This document shows, piece after piece, positions 1 through 6,200 of a stretch of DNA of 13,891 bases. Position 1 is the stretch's first letter. Each line of letters starts with the position of its first letter. This stretch comes from Bacteroidota bacterium (GTDB lineage: Bacteria; Bacteroidota; Bacteroidia; NORP154): contig NVRZ01000053.1 in the NCBI GenBank assembly GCA_002401055.1, forward strand, positions 1 to 13,891, read 5' to 3'. Made by a program: the position numbers and the translations under genes. The notes below the pieces were generated by a model. It was given only the letters and a program-made list of their open reading frames with translations. It was not told the origin of the DNA and made no database searches.

Positions 1-1
1 T

Positions 2-295
2 GCTTCAAGAATAATTAAAATGCACAAACCGGATTATGAGTATCTGCCACCAGCTAGATACGATATGTTGGAAGTTGCTAAATCAAAGAGCTTGGCTAAT
101 ATTTTAGATGATTTTAAAAGTAATAGAAAAGCTACGATTGACTTTTTTGAGGGTATCGATCCGACTATTTTAGATGTATCTGAGTCAGTTAAGGACAGGA
201 AGTTCACAATAAGAGCTATCGCATTCATCCTGTCGGGACATTGTCAGCACCACTTAAATGTTATTCAGGAGAGGTATCTGGCGTCAAGCAACTAA
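2..295 (+). CDS. DinB-like (DinB_2 type) protein, C-terminal part, cut by window edge
   Basis: This is the 3' end of a gene whose reading frame is open to the left edge, so the methionine at position 20 is probably internal. The closing part, with an 'RAIAFILSGHxxHH' stretch followed by 'VIQERYL', matches the C-terminal helix of the DinB/YfiT-like four-helix bundle family (DinB_2). There the HxxHH histidines contribute to a metal site. Members are small, about 150-180 aa, cytoplasmic, and include thiol-dependent transferases and many proteins of unknown role. About 97 codons are visible, so roughly half the protein is missing. It converges on the PKD gene, with 40 bp between the stop codons. 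The substrate cannot be told from this fragment. Confidence 0.75.
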   Translation, partial: ASRIIKMHKPDYEYLPPARYDMLEVAKSKSLANILDDFKSNRKATIDFFEGIDPTILDVSESVKDRKFTIRAIAFILSGHCQHHLNVIQERYLASSN

Positions 296-335
296 GGCGA
301 TTGGCACTCACCTTGCGAGTGAAGCTGAACGGTAT

Positions 336-3032
336 TTATCTAAACATGGTCAAGTGCCCAATCGCCTTGTGTTTTCCAAGGTCATACAGATCCATGTCTA
401 CTAACCAGATATACACGTCAGCCTGAGCAACTTTTTTCCCATTATTGGCTTTTCCATTCCAACCTTCAAGAACGTCTTCTGTTTCGAAAACTTTGTCGCC
501 CCATCTATCAAATATGGATAGCTTGTATGACTTTATATTTGATACCAGTCCAATGCCCTTAGGAATAAAAAAATCATTTATGCCATCTCCATTGGGTGTG
601 AATGCATTAGGGAAGAAGATGATGTAGTCCTCCCTGATTATAACCTCCAACGAAAAAGTATCACGGCAGCCATAGCTATTGATCGCTATTTGCTGCACAA
701 TGTATGTTGCTGTGTCTTCTTCAGCGTATACATATGTGAATATGGTGTCCATGGAGGTGAATATGCTATCTCCATTGCCCATGTCCCATTCATAAGTGCT
801 AGCGCCTATAGAGGTATAGACGAAGTCTATGAAAGGTGTTACCTGGCTTGTTTTACCTGGCTCCACGGTAAACCCTGCTTCGGGAAGGGGATAGACTTCA
901 ACAGAGTTATAAGTTGTATCCACGCATCCGTTGTTATTAACAACTGCAAGCTCAACATTGTAGAAACCACTGGTTCCATAAATGTGAATTGGGTTTTCCT
1001 GTGTTGAGGAGCCGGGATCGTCAAAATTCCAGGCCCATGATACTACATCGATCGTTGAAGCATTACTAAATACTGTTGTGTCGTCAGGACAGACCTCGGT
1101 AAATATAAAATTTGCATTAGGCAGTGCAAACACGCCAATTACAACAACGGTATCATCGGTACAGCCGCTATCTGAAGTTACCGTCAGTTCTACTCCGTAG
1201 GTGCCATTAGAAGCATAAGTATAGCTTACGTTGGCCCCATTAGCGGTGCCTGTGCCATCTCCAAAGTCCCAGGAGTGTGTTGTTATGGATTCGCCGTTCG
1301 CAATCGTCGATGCATCCGTAAATAGGCTGGCCTCATTCATACACACGGTATCATTTGTAAAACTTGCTACAGGAATTGGGTGAATAATGGCCGTAATCGT
1401 TGTGTCATCAATACAGCCACTAGCAGATGTGACAATTAAGGTAACATTGTATGAATAGCTCAGTGAATTTGTGTAGAGGTGCGAGGGGCTCGCAATACTG
1501 ATAACTGGACTTCCATCGCCAAATATCCATGCCCAATTGCTTATTACATCGTTAACCACGATGGACTGGTCGGTAAAGAAGGAGGAGTTGCTAAAACACA
1601 CAGAAGGAATGGTAAAGCTGGCTGTTGGAGCTGGATAGATCTCTATAATCTGTGTTATAGTATCTGAGCAATTATTATCTGACCTTACCGTAAGCGTTAC
1701 GTTGTAAAGTCCATCTGTTGCGTAAACATTAAATGGATTTTCTTGAGTAGATGCGTTCAAATCATCAAAATCCCATGCCCAGGATATGGTTCCAGTACCA
1801 ATGGTGGATGTACTAGAGAAGAAAGTTGTGTCATACAAGCATACATCATTACTTGCAAAATCAGCGTTTGGTACTGCGTAGACTGGAATGATTAATGTGG
1901 CGGTGTCTATGCACCCACTGTCCGTTATCACCGTTAATAGTACGTTATAAGTGCCATCACTTGCATAAAAGTTGCTTGGGTTTTGAAGCGTAGATGTATT
2001 GGCATCTCCAAAATCCCATGACCAGCTGGCAATTGATCCACCACCGAGTAAAATAGTACTGTCGGTAAATCCGGTAGTGGTACCATAACAAACCTGAGTA
2101 GTACTAAAATTTGCGATAGGTTCTGCTTGAACCAAGATTGTTTTAGTAACAGAATCAGAACAGCCAAAGCCATCTGTAATGATCATTTTCACAGGAAAAC
2201 TTCCCGAAGAGGCGTAGGAATGGTACGGATTCATTTCCGTGCTGAAGTTTCCATCACCAAAGTCCCAGCTCCAGGAGGCAATGTTGAGGGGAATTCCAGA
2301 ACACGTGGTATCTACAAATTCAAAAAGCCCAGTGTCATTTTTGCAAATTAAAGGTGTTAGTAGGTTGTACTGTCCGAATATTTGGTAGTCAAAGTCTGCG
2401 TAGGTAACATTGGCTTGCGAGTAATTGTAAAACCCAAAGCGACCTGGATTAAAGCAGCCCGGGATGTCAAAGATGAGGTTACCGTCAACGCGAATGGTAA
2501 TCTGACTAGACGTATAAATGAGTTCTACCTGGTGGGTGGTATTGTCAACCCATCCCTTGCCTGCTCCGTAATCGGTCGCTAATACCTGGAAAATAGGATC
2601 ACTGGTATGATCCCAGAAGTAAGTGCCGTTTGAGCCTGCTGGGATATTACCTGATATTTTATTTAGCGTAAATCCTTCGGAGGCCGCTCCTTGATTGGAC
2701 TGCTTCCAGTCAAACAAGTAGCAATCATAAACCGTAGAATTGCCAATTGGTTGCTGAAAACCGAATACAAAGCCCACCCAGTCGTCGTCTCCTGAGCCTA
2801 CGGTAATACTTCCCTGAATAACCACATTTATGAATGTATCTGGACTTACGAAGAAAGTGGGTTCACCATTGATACTTTGATTCACATTTGTTCCACCTCC
2901 ACCAACAGTCCAGTTTCCATTTCCAGGAGGGCCTTCTTGAATCCATGTATTGAAGTCAACCGTAGACACGCATTGACCGTAGCTGTAGGCGTTTGCAAAT
3001 AGGGCTAGTGCTATAGTTAATGTTCTAATCAT
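336..3032 (-). CDS. Secreted PKD-repeat protein with lectin-like N-terminal domain and T9SS type B C-terminal domain
   Basis: This is an 898-aa exported protein. Residues 1-20 form a signal peptide ending in YSYGQ. Residues about 25-218 contain 'DDDWVGFVFGFQ' and 'YLFDWKQ', the look of a thrombospondin C-terminal/L-type lectin-like beta sandwich. Seven PKD-like domains follow, centred on WSWDFGDG-type motifs near residues 253, 337, 418, 500, 587, 667 and 748, with a period of about 83 residues. Five consecutive repeats carry a Cys pair about 55-61 residues apart (315/374, 398/455, 479/540, 564/624, 648/703), suggesting one disulfide each. The end (about 805-898) has 'FFPNAFTPNGDGIND' and 'IFDRWGDKVFE', the gliding-motility-associated C-terminal domain used by type IX secretion (type B). 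The likely role is a cell-surface or released adhesin or carbohydrate-binding protein; the ligand is unknown. The gene stands alone, with a long leader region upstream. Confidence 0.93.
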   Translation of the reverse strand: MIRTLTIALALFANAYSYGQCVSTVDFNTWIQEGPPGNGNWTVGGGGTNVNQSINGEPTFFVSPDTFINVVIQGSITVGSGDDDWVGFVFGFQQPIGNSTVYDCYLFDWKQSNQGAASEGFTLNKISGNIPAGSNGTYFWDHTSDPIFQVLATDYGAGKGWVDNTTHQVELIYTSSQITIRVDGNLIFDIPGCFNPGRFGFYNYSQANVTYADFDYQIFGQYNLLTPLICKNDTGLFEFVDTTCSGIPLNIASWSWDFGDGNFSTEMNPYHSYASSGSFPVKMIITDGFGCSDSVTKTILVQAEPIANFSTTQVCYGTTTGFTDSTILLGGGSIASWSWDFGDANTSTLQNPSNFYASDGTYNVLLTVITDSGCIDTATLIIPVYAVPNADFASNDVCLYDTTFFSSTSTIGTGTISWAWDFDDLNASTQENPFNVYATDGLYNVTLTVRSDNNCSDTITQIIEIYPAPTASFTIPSVCFSNSSFFTDQSIVVNDVISNWAWIFGDGSPVISIASPSHLYTNSLSYSYNVTLIVTSASGCIDDTTITAIIHPIPVASFTNDTVCMNEASLFTDASTIANGESITTHSWDFGDGTGTANGANVSYTYASNGTYGVELTVTSDSGCTDDTVVVIGVFALPNANFIFTEVCPDDTTVFSNASTIDVVSWAWNFDDPGSSTQENPIHIYGTSGFYNVELAVVNNNGCVDTTYNSVEVYPLPEAGFTVEPGKTSQVTPFIDFVYTSIGASTYEWDMGNGDSIFTSMDTIFTYVYAEEDTATYIVQQIAINSYGCRDTFSLEVIIREDYIIFFPNAFTPNGDGINDFFIPKGIGLVSNIKSYKLSIFDRWGDKVFETEDVLEGWNGKANNGKKVAQADVYIWLVDMDLYDLGKHKAIGHLTMFR

Positions 3033-3100
3033 AGTTCAACCTGGTTAGGTCGCAATAACGTTGCACTCGATGCATCATATATTCTGACGCACAAGTTAAC

Positions 3101-3132
3101 CGAATTTAAGATTTAATAAGTATAAAGACAAG
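3101..3132 (-). promoter_or_regulatory. Possible Bacteroidota-type promoter of the PKD gene
   Basis: On the minus strand, CTTG is followed after 20 bases by TAAATTCG. This is close to the Bacteroidota consensus TTTG-N19-TAnnTTTG, with one mismatch in each box. It lies about 70 bases upstream of the PKD gene start. It is a pattern match only. Confidence 0.3.
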
Positions 3133-3148
3133 CTAAAGCAGATTAGTC

Positions 3149-3171
3149 TAGCCTGAGTTCGTAGCCTGAGT
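3149..3171. repeat. Pair of 10-bp direct repeats upstream of the PKD gene
   Basis: TAGCCTGAGT occurs twice, at 3149-3158 and 3162-3171, with a 13-bp period. It lies between the small lipoprotein gene and the PKD gene, about 20 bp upstream of the candidate PKD promoter. It could be a regulator binding site or simply a short duplication. Confidence 0.35.
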
Positions 3172-3186
3172 ATAGTCCAGAGGAAA

Positions 3187-3342
3187 TTATCTTCCTCCAC
3201 TCATCGAAGGCGCCATTCTCTTGGTCTTGGCCATTCGTGACTTATGGTCTTTCTTGGTACCACAATTGGTTTGCGCAGGAGCGCAACTAGCGACAAACAT
3301 CGCCAAAACCGCCATGGCCAGAATGCTTTTCAATGTTCTCAT
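3187..3342 (-). CDS. Small 51-aa lipoprotein
   Basis: This short gene lies in the gap between the PKD gene and the ureide operon. The translation begins MRTLKSILAMAVLAMFVASC: a basic n-region, a hydrophobic core and a lipobox VASC with Cys20 as the lipidation site. The mature part is only about 32 residues (CAPAQTNCGTKKDHK...), very basic, rich in Lys, Arg, Met and Ser, with one more Cys, and ends in GGR before TAA. The ATG is preceded by a TAnnTTTG-type box. No function is recognised. The lipobox and basic tail suggest a membrane-anchored periplasmic or surface peptide. A proper lipoprotein signal in a random 51-codon frame is unlikely, which is the main reason to call it real. Confidence 0.7.
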   Translation of the reverse strand: MRTLKSILAMAVLAMFVASCAPAQTNCGTKKDHKSRMAKTKRMAPSMSGGR

Positions 3343-3368
3343 AGGTGTGAATTTCTTACAAAGTTGAT

Positions 3369-3376
3369 CAAAGATA
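3369..3376 (-). promoter_or_regulatory. Possible -7 box of the small lipoprotein gene
   Basis: The minus strand reads TATCTTTG, a full match to the Bacteroidota -7 consensus TAnnTTTG, 26 bases upstream of the lipoprotein ATG. No convincing TTTG -33 box is seen at the usual spacing, so this is a half-match. Confidence 0.35.
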
Positions 3377-3398
3377 TGTATTATTTGTCAGTAAGGGC

Positions 3399-3431
3399 TT
3401 ATCCATTTATTAACAGTATAAATGTGGATAA
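3399..3431. repeat. AT-rich imperfect hairpin
   Basis: TTATCCATTTAT (3399-3410) pairs with ATAAATGTGGATAA (3418-3431) as a 12-bp stem with a 2-base bulge and a 7-base loop. The right arm contains TGTGGATAA, the complement of a DnaA-box 9-mer. It sits upstream of the small lipoprotein gene. It has no T-run, so it does not look like a standard terminator. Confidence 0.45.
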
Positions 3432-3496
3432 ACTTCCTATCTAACGCTACTGAGACGGGATTAGTACGAAATGGTTGTCTTCAAGTATAATTATTC

Positions 3497-3567
3497 TGTA
3501 ATTCTGAGCGCAGCGAAGAATCTAGCTTTGATTGAACTAAAGATTCTTCGCTGCGCTCAGAATTACA
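3497..3567. repeat. Long perfect palindrome, interspersed-repeat type
   Basis: Two perfectly complementary 27-base arms (3497-3523 and 3541-3567) flank a 17-base loop. The core of the left arm is CTGAGCGCAGCGAAGAATCT. It is noncoding and lies 30 bases after the stop of the last ureide operon gene. The perfect arms and the 'CTGAGCGCAGCGAAGAATCT' wording resemble palindromic elements scattered through many Bacteroidota genomes, probably REP/MITE-like. It would form a very stable RNA hairpin and may also help end the operon transcript or protect its 3' end. There is no clear T-run after it. Confidence 0.8.
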
Positions 3568-3596
3568 ATGTGTCGAAATGCGAGCTGCAAAGCTGT

Positions 3597-4937
3597 TTAA
3601 CTCCTCCTGCCTTCAAGAATCTTTAAGAAGGAACGACTTCTCAGTTCTTCCAAGGTCAAGCCGACCGCCAATGCCTCCTTTTCTGAAATTGCTCCACAGT
3701 TCAGGGCTATGAGAAAAAAGTTTAGCAGGCCCTGCCCAGTTGCTGCATCGTCAAACACGTCTCCTGCTAGCGTGGCCTGTGCTGCCTTGTCAATGAAGTT
3801 TTTTAGTCTCGCTGCGGCTTCCTCGTAGCTCTCTAAAAAGAAGCTGTAAACTGCTGCGTATCGGGCCGCTATCTGCGCAGGATGAAGATCCCAACCCTGA
3901 TAAAACCCATGAAGAAGTGAGTGGCGAATATGATCGTAACCGATTTTCCATGCATTGTGTACTATTTGTCTATTCTCTTTTCGCTGTTCATCTGTGATCT
4001 CTGCTCCGCGGTGAGGCCCCAAAGGCATAACATTCGTTGCTCCATCTGAAAGCCATATCCCAGTTCCTGCGAGTGCTACTTTCATCATGTGATGAGCAAA
4101 GTCGCAAACAGGATGTGCCATGGTTTGGTATCTCGCTGTAATATTGCAAGAAGCTGTATAATCATAGGTGCCAAAATGGGCGGCGATACACCTTCCTTTT
4201 CCAGCGTTAATCATTGCCTTTATCGGGACAATGCCATTCCAATCTACAATTGACTGTGTGGTTTCAATCATTATCTCCATTTGGAGAGAACCAGACGCCA
4301 GAGCCGTGTTCTTTTCGAGATCTTCAAAGAGTTCAACCAATGCGCTTACCTGCTCTGGAATAGTAACTTTTGGCAGGGTGACAACAAAATTGTTCGGGAG
4401 CTTTCCTGAGGTGGCATCAACCAAAGTTGTTATGAAGATGTCTAGCGTGCGAATCCCTCTTTCTTTCAAGTCTTCTGAAAATGGCTTGATCCGTATTCCA
4501 ATAAATGGAGAAATGGTGTTTTGTTCCATTCCTCTGGCAAGTTCCTTTGCTGTAAATTCTGCAGTTTGGTCTTCCTCATCATCGAGTCTGTTTCCGAATC
4601 CGTCTTCAAAGTCGATTCGGAAATCTTCTACCGCCTCGCTGCGCAGTTTTTCATTTATTTTTTGGAATACTTGTGCAGCGATATTGTTGTCATGTGTTAT
4701 GCCAAAAACATCATGAAGCACATTTTCTGATTCCGCATATTCTTGAAAATGCATTATAGCTGAGGCGCCCATTTTCTTTATGGTATCGGCTTTAAATAGC
4801 TGTGCCCCACCATACACTGTGTGCACCGGTTGCCGATCTTGCCTGTCGCCAGGATAGTGCGCTTGAAATTCTGAATTATATTTTTTCAGATTGTCAACTA
4901 CGGAGTTCTTTGCCTCCTCAGATATCGAAAGTTTCAT
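3597..4937 (-). CDS. CitE/malate synthase-like TIM-barrel aldolase (DUF6986-like), last gene of ureide operon
   Basis: This 446-aa cytoplasmic enzyme has no signal peptide. Its motifs follow the HpcH/HpaI-CitE superfamily order: DFEDGFG at 109-115 (compare DLEDxV in CitE), RIKPF at 149-153, LPK at 188-190, IMIETTQ at 222-228 with Glu225 as a likely metal ligand, HFGTYDYTAS at 254-263 with Asp259 as the likely second ligand, and DLHPAQI at 350-356 (compare IHPxQI). It is longer than CitE (about 290 aa) and lacks the extra domains of malate synthase A or G, fitting the DUF6986 group. That family's reaction is not established to my knowledge. It starts 8 bp after uraH, at the end of a pathway ending in ureidoglycolate. 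An activity on ureidoglycolate or glyoxylate (lyase or acyl-CoA condensation) is inferred from context, not shown. Confidence 0.85.
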   Translation of the reverse strand: MKLSISEEAKNSVVDNLKKYNSEFQAHYPGDRQDRQPVHTVYGGAQLFKADTIKKMGASAIMHFQEYAESENVLHDVFGITHDNNIAAQVFQKINEKLRSEAVEDFRIDFEDGFGNRLDDEEDQTAEFTAKELARGMEQNTISPFIGIRIKPFSEDLKERGIRTLDIFITTLVDATSGKLPNNFVVTLPKVTIPEQVSALVELFEDLEKNTALASGSLQMEIMIETTQSIVDWNGIVPIKAMINAGKGRCIAAHFGTYDYTASCNITARYQTMAHPVCDFAHHMMKVALAGTGIWLSDGATNVMPLGPHRGAEITDEQRKENRQIVHNAWKIGYDHIRHSLLHGFYQGWDLHPAQIAARYAAVYSFFLESYEEAAARLKNFIDKAAQATLAGDVFDDAATGQGLLNFFLIALNCGAISEKEALAVGLTLEELRSRSFLKILEGRRS

Positions 4938-4945
4938 CTGCTTGC

Positions 4946-5287
4946 TTATGTACCTCTGTAGGTAGAATACCCGTATGGATTTAACAAGAGAGGTACGTGA
5001 TAATGCTCTTTATCTCTTATCTCAAATACTATTGTGATCAAAGGATAGAAACCCCAAACACCCTGTTTTGAAAAATAGCTACTGGTTTCAAAAACAAGTC
5101 TGTATATCCCAGCTTCAAGAATTTCGTCAGTTGGTAAAAAATCAGATATCCTGCCTTGCTTGTCAGTGAGGCCCGTTGAGATATTTACCCATCCATCGCT
5201 ATTATTGGGCCTTTCCAGATGAACAGTAACCTTTTGGGCGGGTTCTCCTTTCGAAGTGTCTAGTATATGTGTTGTAACCTGACTCAT
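4946..5287 (-). CDS. uraH: 5-hydroxyisourate hydrolase (transthyretin-like)
   Basis: UraH hydrolyses 5-hydroxyisourate, the product of urate oxidation, to OHCU. The 113-aa length is normal for the family. The catalytic set is intact: His7 in THILDTS near the N-terminus, Arg46 in QGRISD, His97 in HYHVPLLL, and the C-terminal signature YSTYRGT in place of the usual YRGS. No signal peptide is present, so it is probably cytoplasmic. The ATG overlaps the uraD stop by four bases (ATGA), indicating translational coupling. UraH and UraD act in succession, which fits the coupling. Confidence 0.96.
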   Translation of the reverse strand: MSQVTTHILDTSKGEPAQKVTVHLERPNNSDGWVNISTGLTDKQGRISDFLPTDEILEAGIYRLVFETSSYFSKQGVWGFYPLITIVFEIRDKEHYHVPLLLNPYGYSTYRGT

Positions 5288-5787
5288 GACAATAACTTTT
5301 CTAAACGCAGTTTTGTAATCTTATTTTGTTCTACCATTGACATAATTAGCTCTGTCGCGAGGTCATTGTTTAACCTGATGCGCAAGATAGATAGAATTAC
5401 TTTAGCTGTTTTTCCAGTTGCAAACAGAATGTAGATAAATCCAAAACGCTCCTCATAAATCTTGTTGGCATTTGCCAATTCTTCAAGAACTTCTGGAGAG
5501 GATTCTTTTGCAGCGGCCTGCTCATCATTTGCCCAATCTTTCGTATTTGCATATTTGGCTTTCAGGCTCTCCAGGTCACCTAGCTTTGGGTGATGCTCAA
5601 AAGCTTCTTTCCAATCTTCCTCGTTGCACTCGTGCCATAGGCGCTCCGCCATATTAAACAACTGATCCTCACTAGTAAATGGGTGAAGTTTAGTCATATT
5701 GTTTATCCAGGTGCTTGAGCCGCAGCACTTCTGTAGCTCCTCCTTTAATTGATCTTGCGATAGGTTATTGAGTTCTAAAAATGTCAA
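5284..5787 (-). CDS. uraD: 2-oxo-4-hydroxy-4-carboxy-5-ureidoimidazoline (OHCU) decarboxylase
   Basis: UraD decarboxylates OHCU stereospecifically to S-allantoin. The 167-aa, all-helical protein shows the family marks: catalytic His66 in the HHPKLGD motif (65-71), the DEQAA segment with Glu89, and YEERFGFIYILFATGKTA (111-128), which forms the substrate pocket. The family often has SxxEQ before the active-site Glu; here it reads ANDEQ, so the Ser position is Ala. That change should be compared with relatives before it is called a defect. The gene starts 5 bp after the DUF6884-like gene and overlaps uraH by 4 bp. Confidence 0.95.
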   Translation of the reverse strand: MTFLELNNLSQDQLKEELQKCCGSSTWINNMTKLHPFTSEDQLFNMAERLWHECNEEDWKEAFEHHPKLGDLESLKAKYANTKDWANDEQAAAKESSPEVLEELANANKIYEERFGFIYILFATGKTAKVILSILRIRLNNDLATELIMSMVEQNKITKLRLEKLLS

Positions 5788-5792
5788 GCTAT

Positions 5793-6194
5793 TTATTTAT
5801 TGATTTGTGATAAATGTGAAAACATCCTGATCTTCTTTTTCAATGAAGACTGCACTAATATTTTTTTATAGAGTTCATGAAACCAAGCCGGATTGTTGTA
5901 GAACCAAATCTCAGAAAAATTGTTGAGATTATTATCAAAGTTCTCTACCAGCAAGTTAAACTCTGTGGTGGAGACGCTATCTGGGTGTTTGTCATACCAG
6001 CCACGCTTGACATCTGGAAACCAAATTCCATATTTATCAGAGAATATGGCCCATTCTACATTCTGTGATTTACACTTGGCAATAAAACGTTGCATAGGCA
6101 GGGATTGGTAAAATCTGTCTGGGGTAATCTTCTCTTTTGTTTCCTTAATGCTATTGTCTTTTATGCCGGTGCAATGGGTAAGGTAGATTCGCAT
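5793..6194 (-). CDS. Small DUF6884-like protein of unknown function
   Basis: This is a 133-aa soluble protein with no signal peptide or membrane segment. The order of motifs resembles DUF6884/YaaA-like proteins: a short N-terminal beta strand ending in THCTG (6-10), a 'FYQSLPMQRFIAKC' stretch (28-41), then 'WAIFSDKYGIWFPD' (48-61), comparable to 'ILSAKYGLLDPD' in DUF6884, followed by 'WYDKHPDSV'. Those families are poorly understood; some relatives are linked to nucleotide or DNA-damage chemistry. The assignment is by motif layout and is weak. The gene lies 6 bp after the channel gene and 5 bp before uraD, so it is very probably co-transcribed with the ureide genes. What it does there is unknown. 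Confidence 0.7.
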   Translation of the reverse strand: MRIYLTHCTGIKDNSIKETKEKITPDRFYQSLPMQRFIAKCKSQNVEWAIFSDKYGIWFPDVKRGWYDKHPDSVSTTEFNLLVENFDNNLNNFSEIWFYNNPAWFHELYKKILVQSSLKKKIRMFSHLSQINK

Positions 6195-6200
6195 TAATAC

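Noticed and set aside
307..325. Short inverted repeat CACTC/GAGTG between the convergent DinB and PKD genes, as a shared terminator
   Set aside because: The stem is only 5 bp and there is no T-run on either strand.
336..3032. DNA-level repeats across the PKD gene as a mobile or CRISPR-like array
   Set aside because: The roughly 250-bp periodicity is explained by tandem PKD domains in one open frame.
3423..3431. Perfect DnaA-box 9-mer (TTATCCACA on the minus strand), with a near match at 3399-3407
   Set aside because: There is one perfect box and one poor one, with no cluster, no AT-rich unwinding block and no dnaA/dnaN neighbours; chance occurrence in 14 kb is plausible, and both sites are arms of the same hairpin.
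4168..4716. 182-codon plus-strand open frame opposite the CitE-like gene
   Set aside because: It is a shadow of the minus-strand gene: Ser/Phe-rich composition, no recognisable domain, and fully inside a strongly supported coding region.
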